From Flavobacteriaceae bacterium PS02338 (lineage in GTDB: Bacteria > Bacteroidota > Bacteroidia > Sphingobacteriales > Sphingobacteriaceae), in assembly GCA_029959615.1 (NCBI GenBank), contig JASCOD010000001.1, positions 620,001 to 684,000 on the forward strand: 64,000 bases of DNA. Direction: 5' to 3'. Both the position numbers and the translations under genes were made by a program. Shown here piece by piece: positions 34,902 to 44,239 of the stretch. Every line of letters starts with the position of its first letter. The stretch's first letter is position 1. The notes beneath the pieces were generated by a model. That model was not told the DNA's origin. It saw nothing but the letters and a program-made list of their open reading frames with translations, and searched no databases.

Positions 34902-35282
34902 CTATCCTTTATACGCAGTTACAGAAATTTCTACATTTACTCCTTTTGGTAGCCCTTTAACTGCAACGGTTTCTCTAGCTGGAAAATCACTTTTAAAATA
35001 CGATCCGTAAATTTCATTTACTTGCGCAAATAAAGACATATCAGACAAGAAGATCGTTGTTTTAATGATATGCTCAAATTCATATTCCGACTCTATCAGA
35101 ACCGCTTTAATATTACGCATTACCTGATGGGTTTCTTCTTCCAAAGTAGCATTGTTTAATTCGCTATTTTCTGGATTGATTGCAATTTGACCTGAAGCGA
35201 ATAAAAAACCGTTGGCAACAGTCGCTTGACTATATGGCCCAATTGGCTCTGGAGCATTAGAAGTATAAATGATTTTTTTCAT
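34902..35282 (-). CDS. ridA: RidA-family enamine/imine deaminase
   Basis: A 126-residue trimeric protein that hydrolyses reactive enamines and imines released by PLP-dependent enzymes. Conserved elements include PEPIGPYSQATVANG near the N-terminus, SGQIAINPE, an RNIKAVL helix and the catalytic Arg in FPARETVAVKGLPKGVNVEISVTA. Length and all key residues are normal. First gene of a compact minus-strand unit with the RarD-like transporter. Confidence 0.95.
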   Translation of the reverse strand: MKKIIYTSNAPEPIGPYSQATVANGFLFASGQIAINPENSELNNATLEEETHQVMRNIKAVLIESEYEFEHIIKTTIFLSDMSLFAQVNEIYGSYFKSDFPARETVAVKGLPKGVNVEISVTAYKG

Positions 35283-35360
35283 GATTTGATTTTTGAGATT
35301 GATCGACTTACTATTTCAGTGTGAACACGGATAGTTAACTATGTATACAAATTTAGGCAT

Positions 35361-35393
35361 AAAAAAAGGTCCCGACGTAAAGTCGGGACCTTT
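35361..35393 (-). terminator. Strong terminator of the major OmpA gene
   Basis: Read on the minus strand, AAAGGTCCCGAC pairs with GTCGGGACCTTT (perfect, 12 bp) around a 5-nt loop and is followed by a T run. It lies 24 bp after the ompA stop. The GTCCCGAC/GTCGGGAC core resembles the hairpin at 3259. Confidence 0.9.
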
Positions 35394-35416
35394 ATGTTGT
35401 TATAATTTAAGAAATA

Positions 35417-36748
35417 TTAGTTTCTTGAAGTTTCAACACGACGGTTTTGGATACGACCTTCTTCTGTATCGTTAGAAGCGATAGGTTTAGTTTCGCCGAA
35501 ACCTTTAGTAGCTACACTGCTAGCGCTAACGCCAGAGTTTACTAAGTAAGTTTTAACAGAGTTAGCTCTGTCTTTAGATAATTTCAAATTGTATGCAGCA
35601 GTACCTTCGCTAGAAGCGTGACCATTAACTGTCACTTTACCACCGTTTTCACGCAATACTGAAGATAATTTATCTAAAGTAGGGTAAGATTCTGTTTTTA
35701 ACACTGAGCTATTGAATTCAAAACCGATAGTTTCGAAACCAGTTTTATCTGAAACTACAGTAGTTGCAGCCGGCTCTGGGAATTTGATTGTACGACCTGA
35801 ACCATCAACTACAGCACCTGGAGCAGAATTAGGCTCTTTATCGAACATATCAGCAACACCGTCACCATCGCTATCTTTTTTCAAATCATCAACTGATTTT
35901 TCTACGTTAGCAACACGGTTTTTCAAAGCTTCAACTTCTTGACGTAACGAAGGATCTTTTAACTCATCATACATCAAAGCAAGTGGGTTAACCCAATCCA
36001 AGTTAGGTTTAGCTTTCGAACCTAAAGAGAATTCTAAACCAGCTGAACTGTAAGAGAATTTATCTTTAGAAGGAGTTTTTGCAACTGTTCCATCAAAGTT
36101 ATCTCCATCAACAAAGTTCATGGTATATGCTAAGTTAAATGAAACACGATCAGAAACTTTAAACTTGATACCAGCACCTACAGGAATATAAGCTTGTTTT
36201 ACGTAAGAATCACCACCAGCTGCTTCTTTAACCGTTTTGTAGTTAGTTACTACACCGTTTTGAGCAGTTACAATTGGATTGTAAGCAGCAACACCGTAAC
36301 CAGCAGTAACGAAAAAGTTAACAGAATTCTCACGACGTAAGAAATCTACAGTTGCAACATTAACAACACCTCTTAAATCAACTGAATATTGAATTTCAGT
36401 TTCAAATTTGCTGTTTGTAAGTCCTGCTTTTTCATTGTTTCCAGAAACTTTACCACGGAAAACGTTACCTTCTAAACCAAAAGCGTGGCCTAATTGCTTG
36501 CGCAAAGAAATGCCATAACCTAGGTTTACATCCCAGTTAGAGTAGTCATTTGTTCCGCCAGTTACTACTACAGGAGCTAATACACCTGCATTAACACCTA
36601 AAGACCATGTCCTGTACTGTGCTCTACCACCAAATACCTTAGCAGAAGAACTGGTTGCAGGAGCATCCTGTGCAATAGCTAGGGATGATACCCCCACTAG
36701 TGCTACCAAAGAAGCCGCAACGCTCTTTTTTAAAGTAGAATAATTCAT
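35417..36748 (-). CDS. Major OmpA-family outer-membrane protein with thrombospondin type-3 linker
   Basis: A 443-residue protein, start chosen at 36748 because it opens the signal peptide (cleavage after LAIAQ). Then comes an N-terminal beta-barrel (about 30-225) with many alternating hydrophobic strands (WSLGVNAGVLAPVVV, VNFFVTAGYGVAAYNP, VSFNLAYTMNFV), a short helical region, a calcium-binding thrombospondin type-3 repeat (DSDGDGVADMFDKEP, about 292-306) and a C-terminal OmpA peptidoglycan-binding domain (about 335-443, with TVNGHASSEGTAAYNL and NRRVETSRN). It should anchor the outer membrane to the cell wall. A consensus promoter and strong terminator suggest high expression. Confidence 0.93.
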   Translation of the reverse strand: MNYSTLKKSVAASLVALVGVSSLAIAQDAPATSSSAKVFGGRAQYRTWSLGVNAGVLAPVVVTGGTNDYSNWDVNLGYGISLRKQLGHAFGLEGNVFRGKVSGNNEKAGLTNSKFETEIQYSVDLRGVVNVATVDFLRRENSVNFFVTAGYGVAAYNPIVTAQNGVVTNYKTVKEAAGGDSYVKQAYIPVGAGIKFKVSDRVSFNLAYTMNFVDGDNFDGTVAKTPSKDKFSYSSAGLEFSLGSKAKPNLDWVNPLALMYDELKDPSLRQEVEALKNRVANVEKSVDDLKKDSDGDGVADMFDKEPNSAPGAVVDGSGRTIKFPEPAATTVVSDKTGFETIGFEFNSSVLKTESYPTLDKLSSVLRENGGKVTVNGHASSEGTAAYNLKLSKDRANSVKTYLVNSGVSASSVATKGFGETKPIASNDTEEGRIQNRRVETSRN

Positions 36749-36801
36749 AATTTTCTTTTTAAGGTTAAACAAAATATTTTATTGTATAATTTTTTGCAAT
36801 A

Positions 36802-36831
36802 CAAAATTAAACAAATTTTTATAATCTCAAA
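36802..36831 (-). promoter_or_regulatory. Promoter of the major OmpA gene
   Basis: On the minus strand TTTG (36828-36831), 18-bp spacer, TAATTTTG (36802-36809): both boxes fit the Bacteroidota consensus exactly. The start codon is 54 bp downstream, leaving an AT-rich leader of about 45 nt. Confidence 0.65.
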
Positions 36832-37026
36832 ACCCTTACACAAACTCCGTTCCAAACAAAGCCGTTTCTATCTATTATCCTTAAAACTTATAGCTTTATA
36901 TTGAAACACAACATGTTGAGAGGCATCAAATAGCAATATATGAATTAAAAAACAAATAAGCATCGATCTTCAGTTTTAACCGTATGCTATACAACTAGTC
37001 CTAAATTACATACATGTGCTCTATTT

Positions 37027-37929
37027 CTACATCCATTGTTCAACAAATCTATACATGTTAAAGTCACCTTCAAACTGCCTGTCTTTTATTAAATTAAAAA
37101 TCTCCGCTTTCTCTATACCTTTCATTCGCTTATTTTGAATTAACTTGATTGCTTGATCAACAAGGAAGTGTGTATTTCTATCTCCATGAGAGACCTTTGA
37201 GTTTAAAATCCAGTGGCAAAGTTCATCTATTCCAAGATCCTTATCTGCAGTTGTTTTAAACACAGGCATCATCTGGTGTTGTTCCTTAATCATCTTTCGC
37301 AGACTATTGGCAAAACTATCGGCTCCCTCCCTATCTGCTTTGTTAACCACAAAAGCCTGAGCTACCTCCATTAAACCCGATTTAATATGCTGTATTTCAT
37401 CACCTGCCTCTGGAACAAGAACCAAAATTGTTTGATCTGCCAAACCTGCTATCTCAATCTCAGATTGACCAACACCTACCGTTTCCACAATAATCAAATC
37501 AAAATCACTAGATCGAAGTACGTCTATCATCTCTAGAGTCCTGCCCGAAACACCACCCAAAGAACCTCTAGTGGCAACCGAACGAATATAAACATTGGGC
37601 TGGTTAAAATGTTTTAACATCCTAATCCTATCTCCCAATAGAGAACCATAATTAAAGGGAGATGTGGGATCTACCGCAAGTATGGCCACCTTTTTATGCA
37701 ACTCACACAATCTATTCGTTATGGAATTTACCAGCGTGCTTTTCCCTGCACCAGGGGGGCCGGTTATACCAATTACGGGAATATTCCTATTGATATGCAA
37801 TGATTTCAATAAATCTTCCGCTGGTGAAATATCATTCTCAACCAAGGTTAAAGCACGTGCCAGAGTACGAATATCTCCATTGCTTAATTTGTCTTTCAAC
37901 TGATTTATATCAACTTTCGCAGAAATCAT
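37027..37929 (-). CDS. meaB: Methylmalonyl-CoA mutase-associated GTPase MeaB
   Basis: A 300-residue G3E-family GTPase that protects and reloads the adenosylcobalamin-dependent methylmalonyl-CoA mutase. The P-loop is GITGPPGAGKST (about 52-63), with the Walker-B region LIIVETVGVGQSEIEIA and the NKADREGADSF specificity motif. The start at 37929 (MISAKVDIN) is preferred to the one six codons earlier (MCFFVN). The mutase subunits are not in the window. Together with eutBC this shows that the cell relies on adenosylcobalamin. Confidence 0.94.
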   Translation of the reverse strand: MISAKVDINQLKDKLSNGDIRTLARALTLVENDISPAEDLLKSLHINRNIPVIGITGPPGAGKSTLVNSITNRLCELHKKVAILAVDPTSPFNYGSLLGDRIRMLKHFNQPNVYIRSVATRGSLGGVSGRTLEMIDVLRSSDFDLIIVETVGVGQSEIEIAGLADQTILVLVPEAGDEIQHIKSGLMEVAQAFVVNKADREGADSFANSLRKMIKEQHQMMPVFKTTADKDLGIDELCHWILNSKVSHGDRNTHFLVDQAIKLIQNKRMKGIEKAEIFNLIKDRQFEGDFNMYRFVEQWM

Positions 37930-37981
37930 ATTAACAAAGAAACACAATAAATCAATTACATTAGTAGAGTTAGTATATTAC

Positions 37982-38015
37982 ATTGATATAAGATTTTTGA
38001 AAAACCGTAACTTTG
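37982..38015 (+). promoter_or_regulatory. Candidate promoter of the ABC exporter gene
   Basis: TAACTTTG (38008-38015) matches the -7 consensus exactly, and ATTG (37982-37985), 22 bp upstream, is one base from TTTG. The start codon is 19 bp downstream. Confidence 0.5.
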
Positions 38016-38034
38016 TTCTCTTTACAATTTTTAA

Positions 38035-39855
38035 ATGAAAATATATTTTAGGTTATTGTCCTTCGCCAAACCCATTGAAAAGTTTGCGATTCCCTATATT
38101 ATAGCAACGCTATTTGCTGTTCTTTTTAATACTGCTCTTTTTACTTCTATAGGCCCTCTATTAGAAACTTTATTTATAGGTAAATCTTCTACGTTAAATC
38201 AGGCTCAACAAGCTGGCAATCTAGATTTTATAGGCTCTATAAATGATTACATAGCTCAGCTGATTAGCGAAAAAGGAAAAATCTATACCCTTAGAATAGT
38301 CTGCTCGGCAATTATAATCATCGCCATTCTTGCCAACCTCTCCAGATATTTATCACAACGCTTTATGGAAGATTTAAGGGTACACACACTTTTAAACTTA
38401 CGTCGTACCGTTTTTAACAATGTTGTTGGACTCACCATAGGCTATTTTAACAATGAACGTAAAGGTGATATTATATCCAAGGTCTCTTCTGATGTACAAG
38501 TAGTACAAGCTACCGTTACCAACACGCTACAGGTAGTTTTCAAAGAACCACTACAGCTGATCGCATTTTTAACTGTCTTACTTTCTATATCTGTAAAACT
38601 CACCTTATTTTCTTTATTAGTGATTCCCGTATCAGGATTGGTGATCAGCAAAATAGTGAAAAGGCTTAAACAGCAAACTACACAGTCCCACGAGTCATTT
38701 GCTAGAATGATTGGTTTTCTAGACGAAGTATTGAGCGGAATGAAGATCGTAAAGGCTTTCAATGCATCAGAAAGAGTTAAACAAAGATTTGACGATGAAA
38801 ACAAATATTACTCCTACATCAACCGAAAGATTGTTCGTCGGCAGCAACTCGCATCGCCAGTATCTCAAACTTTGGGCATATTGGTAGTAGCCTGTATCGT
38901 TTTATATGGAGGCACTTTAATTCTTGAAGGAGAGAACTTTTTATCTCCTACAAAATTTCTGGTCTACATTACTACATTTTCCCAAGTTATGCAACCAATT
39001 AAGGCAATCAGCGACTCTTTTAGTGGTATACATGCGGGTATTACTGCCGGAGAAAGGGTATTGGATTTAATAGATACTCCTCCAGCCTTCGAGAACAAAA
39101 AGGATGCAAAATCAGTATCCAGCTTTGAAAACAGCATCACTTTTGAAAATGTAGATTTCGCCTACGGAGATAAGCAAGTGCTTGACAAAGTTAGTTTCCG
39201 ATTTAAAAAAGGAAATACCATTGCATTGGTTGGTCCATCTGGAGGAGGAAAAAGTACATTGATGGACCTTATTCCTAGGTTTCATGACCCTAAGAATGGT
39301 AGTATCAAATTCGACGGCATACCATACGAAGACTTAAATATAGAAAGCATTCGCTCGCAAATGGGAATTGTTAACCAAGAATCGTTTTTGTTTAATGATA
39401 CGATATTTAACAATATTGCTTTTGGTAACCCAGACGCAACTGAAGAGGAAGTAATTAATGCTGCTAAAATTGCCAATGCTCATGAATTCATTATAAATAC
39501 AGAAAATGGCTATCAAACATCTGTTGGGGATAGAGGGAATAGGCTTTCTGGCGGTCAACGACAAAGGGTTTGTATAGCAAGGGCAGTCTTAGCAAATCCT
39601 CCTATAATGCTACTTGATGAAGCAACTTCTGCTCTTGATACCGAATCGGAAAAACTAGTGCAAGATGCCCTGAATAATTTAATGCAGAACAGAACCTCTA
39701 TTGTGATCGCCCATCGTCTTAGTACCATTAAGCATGCCGACGAAATTGTAGTGATAGATAAAGGGCGAATTGTGGAACAAGGCACTCACGCAGAATTAAC
39801 GCAAAGCAAAGGACTTTACAACAAATTAATAGAAATGCAGGCCTTCAGCGAGTAG
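38035..39855 (+). CDS. ABC exporter, MsbA-like (fused membrane and ATPase domains)
   Basis: A 606-residue half-transporter that works as a homodimer. Six membrane helices lie within about 1-330 and the nucleotide-binding domain at about 365-606 with Walker A GPSGGGKST, Q-loop VNQESFLF, signature LSGGQRQR, Walker B IMLLDEATSALD and H-loop IAHRLSTI. Such exporters flip lipid A, lipid-linked sugars or drugs. The adjacent glycan cluster makes a lipid or lipid-linked glycan plausible. The gene ends exactly one base before the stop of the convergent glycosyltransferase gene, and no terminator is seen between them. Confidence 0.93.
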   Translation: MKIYFRLLSFAKPIEKFAIPYIIATLFAVLFNTALFTSIGPLLETLFIGKSSTLNQAQQAGNLDFIGSINDYIAQLISEKGKIYTLRIVCSAIIIIAILANLSRYLSQRFMEDLRVHTLLNLRRTVFNNVVGLTIGYFNNERKGDIISKVSSDVQVVQATVTNTLQVVFKEPLQLIAFLTVLLSISVKLTLFSLLVIPVSGLVISKIVKRLKQQTTQSHESFARMIGFLDEVLSGMKIVKAFNASERVKQRFDDENKYYSYINRKIVRRQQLASPVSQTLGILVVACIVLYGGTLILEGENFLSPTKFLVYITTFSQVMQPIKAISDSFSGIHAGITAGERVLDLIDTPPAFENKKDAKSVSSFENSITFENVDFAYGDKQVLDKVSFRFKKGNTIALVGPSGGGKSTLMDLIPRFHDPKNGSIKFDGIPYEDLNIESIRSQMGIVNQESFLFNDTIFNNIAFGNPDATEEEVINAAKIANAHEFIINTENGYQTSVGDRGNRLSGGQRQRVCIARAVLANPPIMLLDEATSALDTESEKLVQDALNNLMQNRTSIVIAHRLSTIKHADEIVVIDKGRIVEQGTHAELTQSKGLYNKLIEMQAFSE

Positions 39856-40968
39856 CTAAGGTAGCGTATCCAAAATAGCTTCTAGCTTTCTGGTTTGATT
39901 TATGGCATTTAAACTTTGTGCATATTGTTTAATTTGCTCGCTTTGATAGGAATCACGGTTTTTAGCCATATAATCCATTGCCTTAGCTAAATCCTTAAAA
40001 TTCAACTGATCAATAACAATCCCTATTTTATCCGTAACATATTCTTTAATACCTCCCGAATTAAAACCAACTATAGGCATACCCAAATGGGCTGCTTCTT
40101 GCATTACTAGTGGAAAAGAATCTTCCCTAGATAAAGACAATAGCGCATCTCCAGCATTAAAATAGTCGTAATACTCTTCCTCTTGCTTATCTACAAAAAA
40201 CACTCGGTCTGCATAACTTTCTTTAACCGAGGTTTCCGTATAATAAAAAGTACCGTTTTTTAAGACAGGACCTATCCAAATGATCTTATGACTATTGTCG
40301 AGATTTTTCAAGAGGGGAATTACATAATCAATTCCTTTTATGGTGTTGGTTGCCCCAGAAATAATCCAAACAAAATCTCCTTCATTAATTTTGAATTTAG
40401 CACGAACTTTTTCTCTTTGCTCATTAACTGCTATTCGTTCTGGGTCAATAAAACCATAAAGCAGCTGCACATTTTTATGTCCCATATCCTGCAGTTTTTC
40501 ACAAACAATTTGTGAGCAACCTATGTTCAGCTTCGTATTTTCTACCACCTTTTGTAAGGTTTGGTACTTAGATAGCCCATATACAAAAGGTAATTCATGA
40601 ACATGAGTAACAACTTTTACCTTCAGTTTCTCTGCAACAGAAAAAGCATCTCTATTAGCTATGGTATTAATATACCAAAAATCGGCCTTAACTCTCTTTT
40701 GAATTTTTCTTAGCTGATATTCTATTGGATTTACCCCAACGGCATACAACAAAAGCCTGAATAGTCTTAATAAATAATTACGATGTTTCTTGTAGCCAAT
40801 AAAAGCGCTAATATCTCCATCAATTTCTTTTAATAAAACACCATTATCCCTAGTAAAAAGAACCGGCAAATACTTGCTACGATCTATATTTTTCAGGATA
40901 TAAAAAAGTTGCATCTCCGATCCGCTAAGACCAAAATAAGGTGTGATGAATAAGACTTTCTTCGGCAT
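39856..40968 (-). CDS. Glycosyltransferase family 4
   Basis: A 370-residue GT-B enzyme. The C-terminal half has the nucleotide-sugar site: a strand VWIISGATNTIKGIDYVIPL, then LLSLSREDSFPLVMQEAAHLG with the ExxxxxxxE-like acidic residues and GMPIVGFNSGGIKEYV. The N-terminal half carries the acceptor site (LFITPYFGLSGSEMQ). It transfers a sugar from a nucleotide donor to a glycan acceptor. It is the only cluster member on the minus strand and diverges from the GT2 gene at 41133 across 164 bp. Confidence 0.9.
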   Translation of the reverse strand: MPKKVLFITPYFGLSGSEMQLFYILKNIDRSKYLPVLFTRDNGVLLKEIDGDISAFIGYKKHRNYLLRLFRLLLYAVGVNPIEYQLRKIQKRVKADFWYINTIANRDAFSVAEKLKVKVVTHVHELPFVYGLSKYQTLQKVVENTKLNIGCSQIVCEKLQDMGHKNVQLLYGFIDPERIAVNEQREKVRAKFKINEGDFVWIISGATNTIKGIDYVIPLLKNLDNSHKIIWIGPVLKNGTFYYTETSVKESYADRVFFVDKQEEEYYDYFNAGDALLSLSREDSFPLVMQEAAHLGMPIVGFNSGGIKEYVTDKIGIVIDQLNFKDLAKAMDYMAKNRDSYQSEQIKQYAQSLNAINQTRKLEAILDTLP

Positions 40969-41132
40969 TAATTACCCTGTTACTTGTTTTCTATTGTAAA
41001 CTTTGAAGACCAAAGATGCAAAATAAATTAAGATGTAACTACAACATCGAGCATGACAATAAAACATAGCAAGATGCTAAAGCCAAAGGTTATTATATTA
41101 TTTTTACCTCATCTTTTAACCTTAAGGACTGC

Positions 41133-42131
41133 ATGACGAAAGAAACTCCTATTGCTGTTACTGTTTTAATGCCCGTATACAATAGCGAGCTATATCTTAA
41201 AGATGCTATTGATAGCATTTTAAACCAAACATTTAAAAACTTTGAGCTTCTAATTGTCAACGACGGAAGTTCGGACTCTAGTGATAAAATCATTCGCTCT
41301 TTTGATGACAGCAGAATTAACTACATCAATAATCAAGTTAATAAAGGAATTGTTGCAGCACTTAATGAAGGCCTAAACCTAAGCAGGGGAAAATTTATTG
41401 CCCGAATGGATGCAGATGACATTGCCGATTCCGAAAGATTAGCTAAGCAATACGAATTCCTAGTTGAAAATCCAGACTATAAACTTTGTGGCACAAATGC
41501 AATAGCCATCAATAACAAAGGAGAAGAAAATAGGAGGATTAAGCGTCCACATTCCTCAGAGAAAATCAAAGTATTACAACTCTTTAGAAACGCCTTCATA
41601 CACCCCACAATAATGGCAGATGCAGAAGTAATGAAAAGCTTTGGCTATGCAAAAGATTATGAGTACGCCGAAGATTACCTTCTCTTCTCTCAAATTACGA
41701 TGAATCATAAGGTTACCAATCTAGATTATAGCGGCATTAAATATCGCCTACATAGTGAAAGCATCTCTGCTAAAAAGCTTGATGAAATGGCCATCAGCGA
41801 GATGAAAACCATGAAATATCTTCTATCGTTTTTATTTGATGACGTCTCAGATTTCGTACTTGCGAGCCATCACTCATTGTTACGCCCAAAACAACATATT
41901 AACCCACAAGAGACCCAACAAATCGAAAAACACCTTTTAGCCATTAAAAATATCAACAGCAACAAGCTATTATTTAGCGCAGCTACTTTAGATACACAAT
42001 TAAAGAAAGAATGGTTCGAGACTTTAAAGAAGAGCACACTAAAGAATAAAGTGAAGGCATTTATTTCCTCCGAACTATTTTCGTTTCATATGTCCGATGT
42101 TAAGCGCCTCTTCAAACTCTTATTTGTATAG
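41133..42131 (+). CDS. Glycosyltransferase family 2 (first of the plus-strand cluster)
   Basis: A 332-residue GT-A enzyme. The nucleotide-binding part opens with ITVLMPVYNSELYLKDAIDSIL, has the first acidic pair in LLIVNDGSSD and the metal-binding DxD as ARMDADDIAD (about 88-95), and ends the catalytic domain with the EDYLLFSQI acidic residues. The last ~90 residues form a helical tail. No membrane helix. The next glycosyltransferase gene starts 1 bp after its stop, so both are read from one message. Confidence 0.92.
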   Translation: MTKETPIAVTVLMPVYNSELYLKDAIDSILNQTFKNFELLIVNDGSSDSSDKIIRSFDDSRINYINNQVNKGIVAALNEGLNLSRGKFIARMDADDIADSERLAKQYEFLVENPDYKLCGTNAIAINNKGEENRRIKRPHSSEKIKVLQLFRNAFIHPTIMADAEVMKSFGYAKDYEYAEDYLLFSQITMNHKVTNLDYSGIKYRLHSESISAKKLDEMAISEMKTMKYLLSFLFDDVSDFVLASHHSLLRPKQHINPQETQQIEKHLLAIKNINSNKLLFSAATLDTQLKKEWFETLKKSTLKNKVKAFISSELFSFHMSDVKRLFKLLFV

Positions 42132-42132
42132 A

Positions 42133-43023
42133 ATGAAAAAACCTTTAATTTCAATAGCGCTTTGTACATATAATGCAGGTCAACATTTAGAAAAGCAAAT
42201 TTTCAGCATTCTACAACAGACTTATCAAAATATAGAAATTGTGGTAGTCGATGATTGTTCTTCAGATGACACTTACGAATACCTAGAAGAATTAGTAAAA
42301 CAACATTCAAAAATCAAACTTTTTCGAAACGAAGTTAATCTAGGCTTCAATAAGAATTTCGAAAAAGCAATTACGCTATGCAACGGAGAGTTTATTGCCA
42401 TAAGTGATCAAGATGATATCTGGCTTCCTAATAAACTTGAGGTACTAGCCGATAACATCGGGGATAATTGGCTTATCTTTTCCAACTCTGAGCTGATAGA
42501 TCTAAACGGGAAACCTTTAGGTACCCAGATCTTGAAACCAGATTTTTCAATGAGAAACCGAAGTTTCAAAGGTATTCTTTTATACAATTCCGTTACTGGA
42601 CACACCACCTTATTTTCAAAAGCATTTATATCATACCTTATTCCTATCCCTGAAAAAGGGTATTATGATTGGTGGATGGGATTTGTGGCATTATACCATC
42701 ACAAGGCCACTTGTATCAATCAATGTCTCACTTTACACCGCATGCACAATACCTCTGTGATAGGAAAAACTTACAGTAACGATAAGAAAGCAACCAAAAA
42801 CATCTTAAATACAGAACTAGAAACACAGCTACAAGAATTTACTGCCTACAAACACCTTAATGAGGAGGATAAAAACCTAATTACCAAAATAAGGAACTCA
42901 TACCAAAGAAGATTTAGCCTATTTTTTGTAGCCCTTGTTGTGTTCAATTACCCAGAGTATTTCCCAGACTTAAAACCAAGAAATTGGGTCAGCAGACTTT
43001 TTTTTGCGTTGCGATTTAAATAG
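42133..43023 (+). CDS. Glycosyltransferase family 2 (rhamnosyltransferase-like)
   Basis: A 296-residue GT-A enzyme from the ATG at 42133. An ATG 36 bp upstream is inside the previous gene and is rejected. Motifs are ISIALCTYNAGQHLEKQIFSI, IVVVDDCSSDDTYEYL and AISDQDDIWLPNKLEVL, the last with the DQDDIW box common in O-antigen rhamnosyltransferase-like GT2 enzymes. A C-terminal YDWWMGFVALYHH motif and R-x-H pairs (TLHRMHNTS) follow. Donor sugar not certain. It follows the previous GT2 by 1 bp. Confidence 0.9.
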   Translation: MKKPLISIALCTYNAGQHLEKQIFSILQQTYQNIEIVVVDDCSSDDTYEYLEELVKQHSKIKLFRNEVNLGFNKNFEKAITLCNGEFIAISDQDDIWLPNKLEVLADNIGDNWLIFSNSELIDLNGKPLGTQILKPDFSMRNRSFKGILLYNSVTGHTTLFSKAFISYLIPIPEKGYYDWWMGFVALYHHKATCINQCLTLHRMHNTSVIGKTYSNDKKATKNILNTELETQLQEFTAYKHLNEEDKNLITKIRNSYQRRFSLFFVALVVFNYPEYFPDLKPRNWVSRLFFALRFK

Positions 43024-43045
43024 TAACCATCTTCTATTAACCTTC

Positions 43046-43072
43046 TTGATAGTAAATCTTTTTGTAAGTTTG
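43046..43072 (+). promoter_or_regulatory. Candidate promoter ahead of the first glf gene
   Basis: TAAGTTTG (43065-43072) matches the -7 box exactly. TTG (43046-43048) lies 16 bp upstream, slightly short. The glf start is 54 bp downstream. This suggests that the glf group can be transcribed separately from the two GT2 genes. Confidence 0.4.
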
Positions 43073-43126
43073 CATGTTAATGTGGGCTTCTTGCTCTCTA
43101 TTTTGATCTAAAATCATCTTTAATAA

Positions 43127-44239
43127 ATGAAGAAATACCTTATTATAGGAAGCGGATTTGCAGGGAGTGTACTTGCCGAACAGCTTAGCAAAAGCAGTTT
43201 GATAGAAATTTGGGAAGAAAGAGATCATATAGGAGGCAATTGCTATACCGAGAGAGACAAAGAAACCGGGGTTAACATCCATAAATATGGCCCGCATATC
43301 TTCAACACAGATAATTTGGAGGTTTGGAATTACATTCAGCAATTTTGCGAAATGATGCCTTACACCAATCGCGTAAAATCGATATATAAAGGCAATGTCT
43401 ATTCCCTACCGATCAATCTTCATACAATCAATCAATTTTTCGGAAAGACACTTTCTCCAGTAGAAGCGAGAGAGTTTATAGATAGTTTAAGTGACAGGTC
43501 TATAGAAAATCCCAAGAATTTCGAAGAACAAGCATTAAAATTTATAGGAAAAGACCTATATCATGCTTTTTTCTATGGTTACACCAAAAAGCAATGGGGT
43601 TGCGAGCCTAGCGAACTTCCTGCAAGCATCTTAAAAAGACTTCCTGTAAGATTTAATTATAACGATAATTATTATGCAATGCCACTTCAAGGCATTCCCA
43701 AAAACGGCTTTACTGAAATCTTTGAGAAAATGCTCGACCATCCGAATATAACGGTTAAACTTAATCAAAAATTTATCCCATCCGAAGTAGACTTCTCCAC
43801 CTATGATCAAGTTTTTTACACTGGCCCTGTTGACGCATTCTTCGATTATAAATTTGGTCACTTAGGATACAGAACCGTATATTTTGAGAAACACACTACT
43901 GAGGGAGATTACCAAGGAAATGCAGTAATAAATTATGCCGATGAGGAAGTTCCTTTCACCAGGGTTCACGAACACAAGCATTTTACACCATGGGAGGAGC
44001 ACGAAAAGACGGTATATTTCAAAGAATTTAGCAAAGAAACAGCGATTGAAGATATACCATACTATCCAAAACGCTTAAGCGATGACATGGAAATACTCTG
44101 CAAATATGAAGAAGAAATAGAGCTACTTACAAAAGTGACTTTTTTGGGCAGGCTAGCTACTTACAAATACATGGACATGCATCACGTTATTGCAAGTGCT
44201 TTAGAGGTAGCTAAAAAATTTAAAAACGATGTGGTTTAA
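43127..44239 (+). CDS. glf: UDP-galactopyranose mutase (first copy)
   Basis: A 370-residue FAD enzyme that converts UDP-galactopyranose to UDP-galactofuranose. The FAD site is IGSGFAGSVLAEQL at the N-terminus. Substrate and flavin contacts include HIGGNCYTERD, VNIHKYGPHIFNT, YTKKQWGCEPSELPASILKR and YPKRLSDD. The C-terminus ends with the family's GRLATYKYMDMHHVIASAL block. Its last 11 bp overlap the GT90 gene. The product UDP-Galf is presumably used by the GlfT2-like enzyme in the same operon. Confidence 0.95.
   Translation: MKKYLIIGSGFAGSVLAEQLSKSSLIEIWEERDHIGGNCYTERDKETGVNIHKYGPHIFNTDNLEVWNYIQQFCEMMPYTNRVKSIYKGNVYSLPINLHTINQFFGKTLSPVEAREFIDSLSDRSIENPKNFEEQALKFIGKDLYHAFFYGYTKKQWGCEPSELPASILKRLPVRFNYNDNYYAMPLQGIPKNGFTEIFEKMLDHPNITVKLNQKFIPSEVDFSTYDQVFYTGPVDAFFDYKFGHLGYRTVYFEKHTTEGDYQGNAVINYADEEVPFTRVHEHKHFTPWEEHEKTVYFKEFSKETAIEDIPYYPKRLSDDMEILCKYEEEIELLTKVTFLGRLATYKYMDMHHVIASALEVAKKFKNDVV

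Noticed and set aside
37027..37929. meaB as part of the ethanolamine operon
   Set aside because: It is about 5 kb away on the other strand with unrelated genes between. It serves methylmalonyl-CoA mutase.
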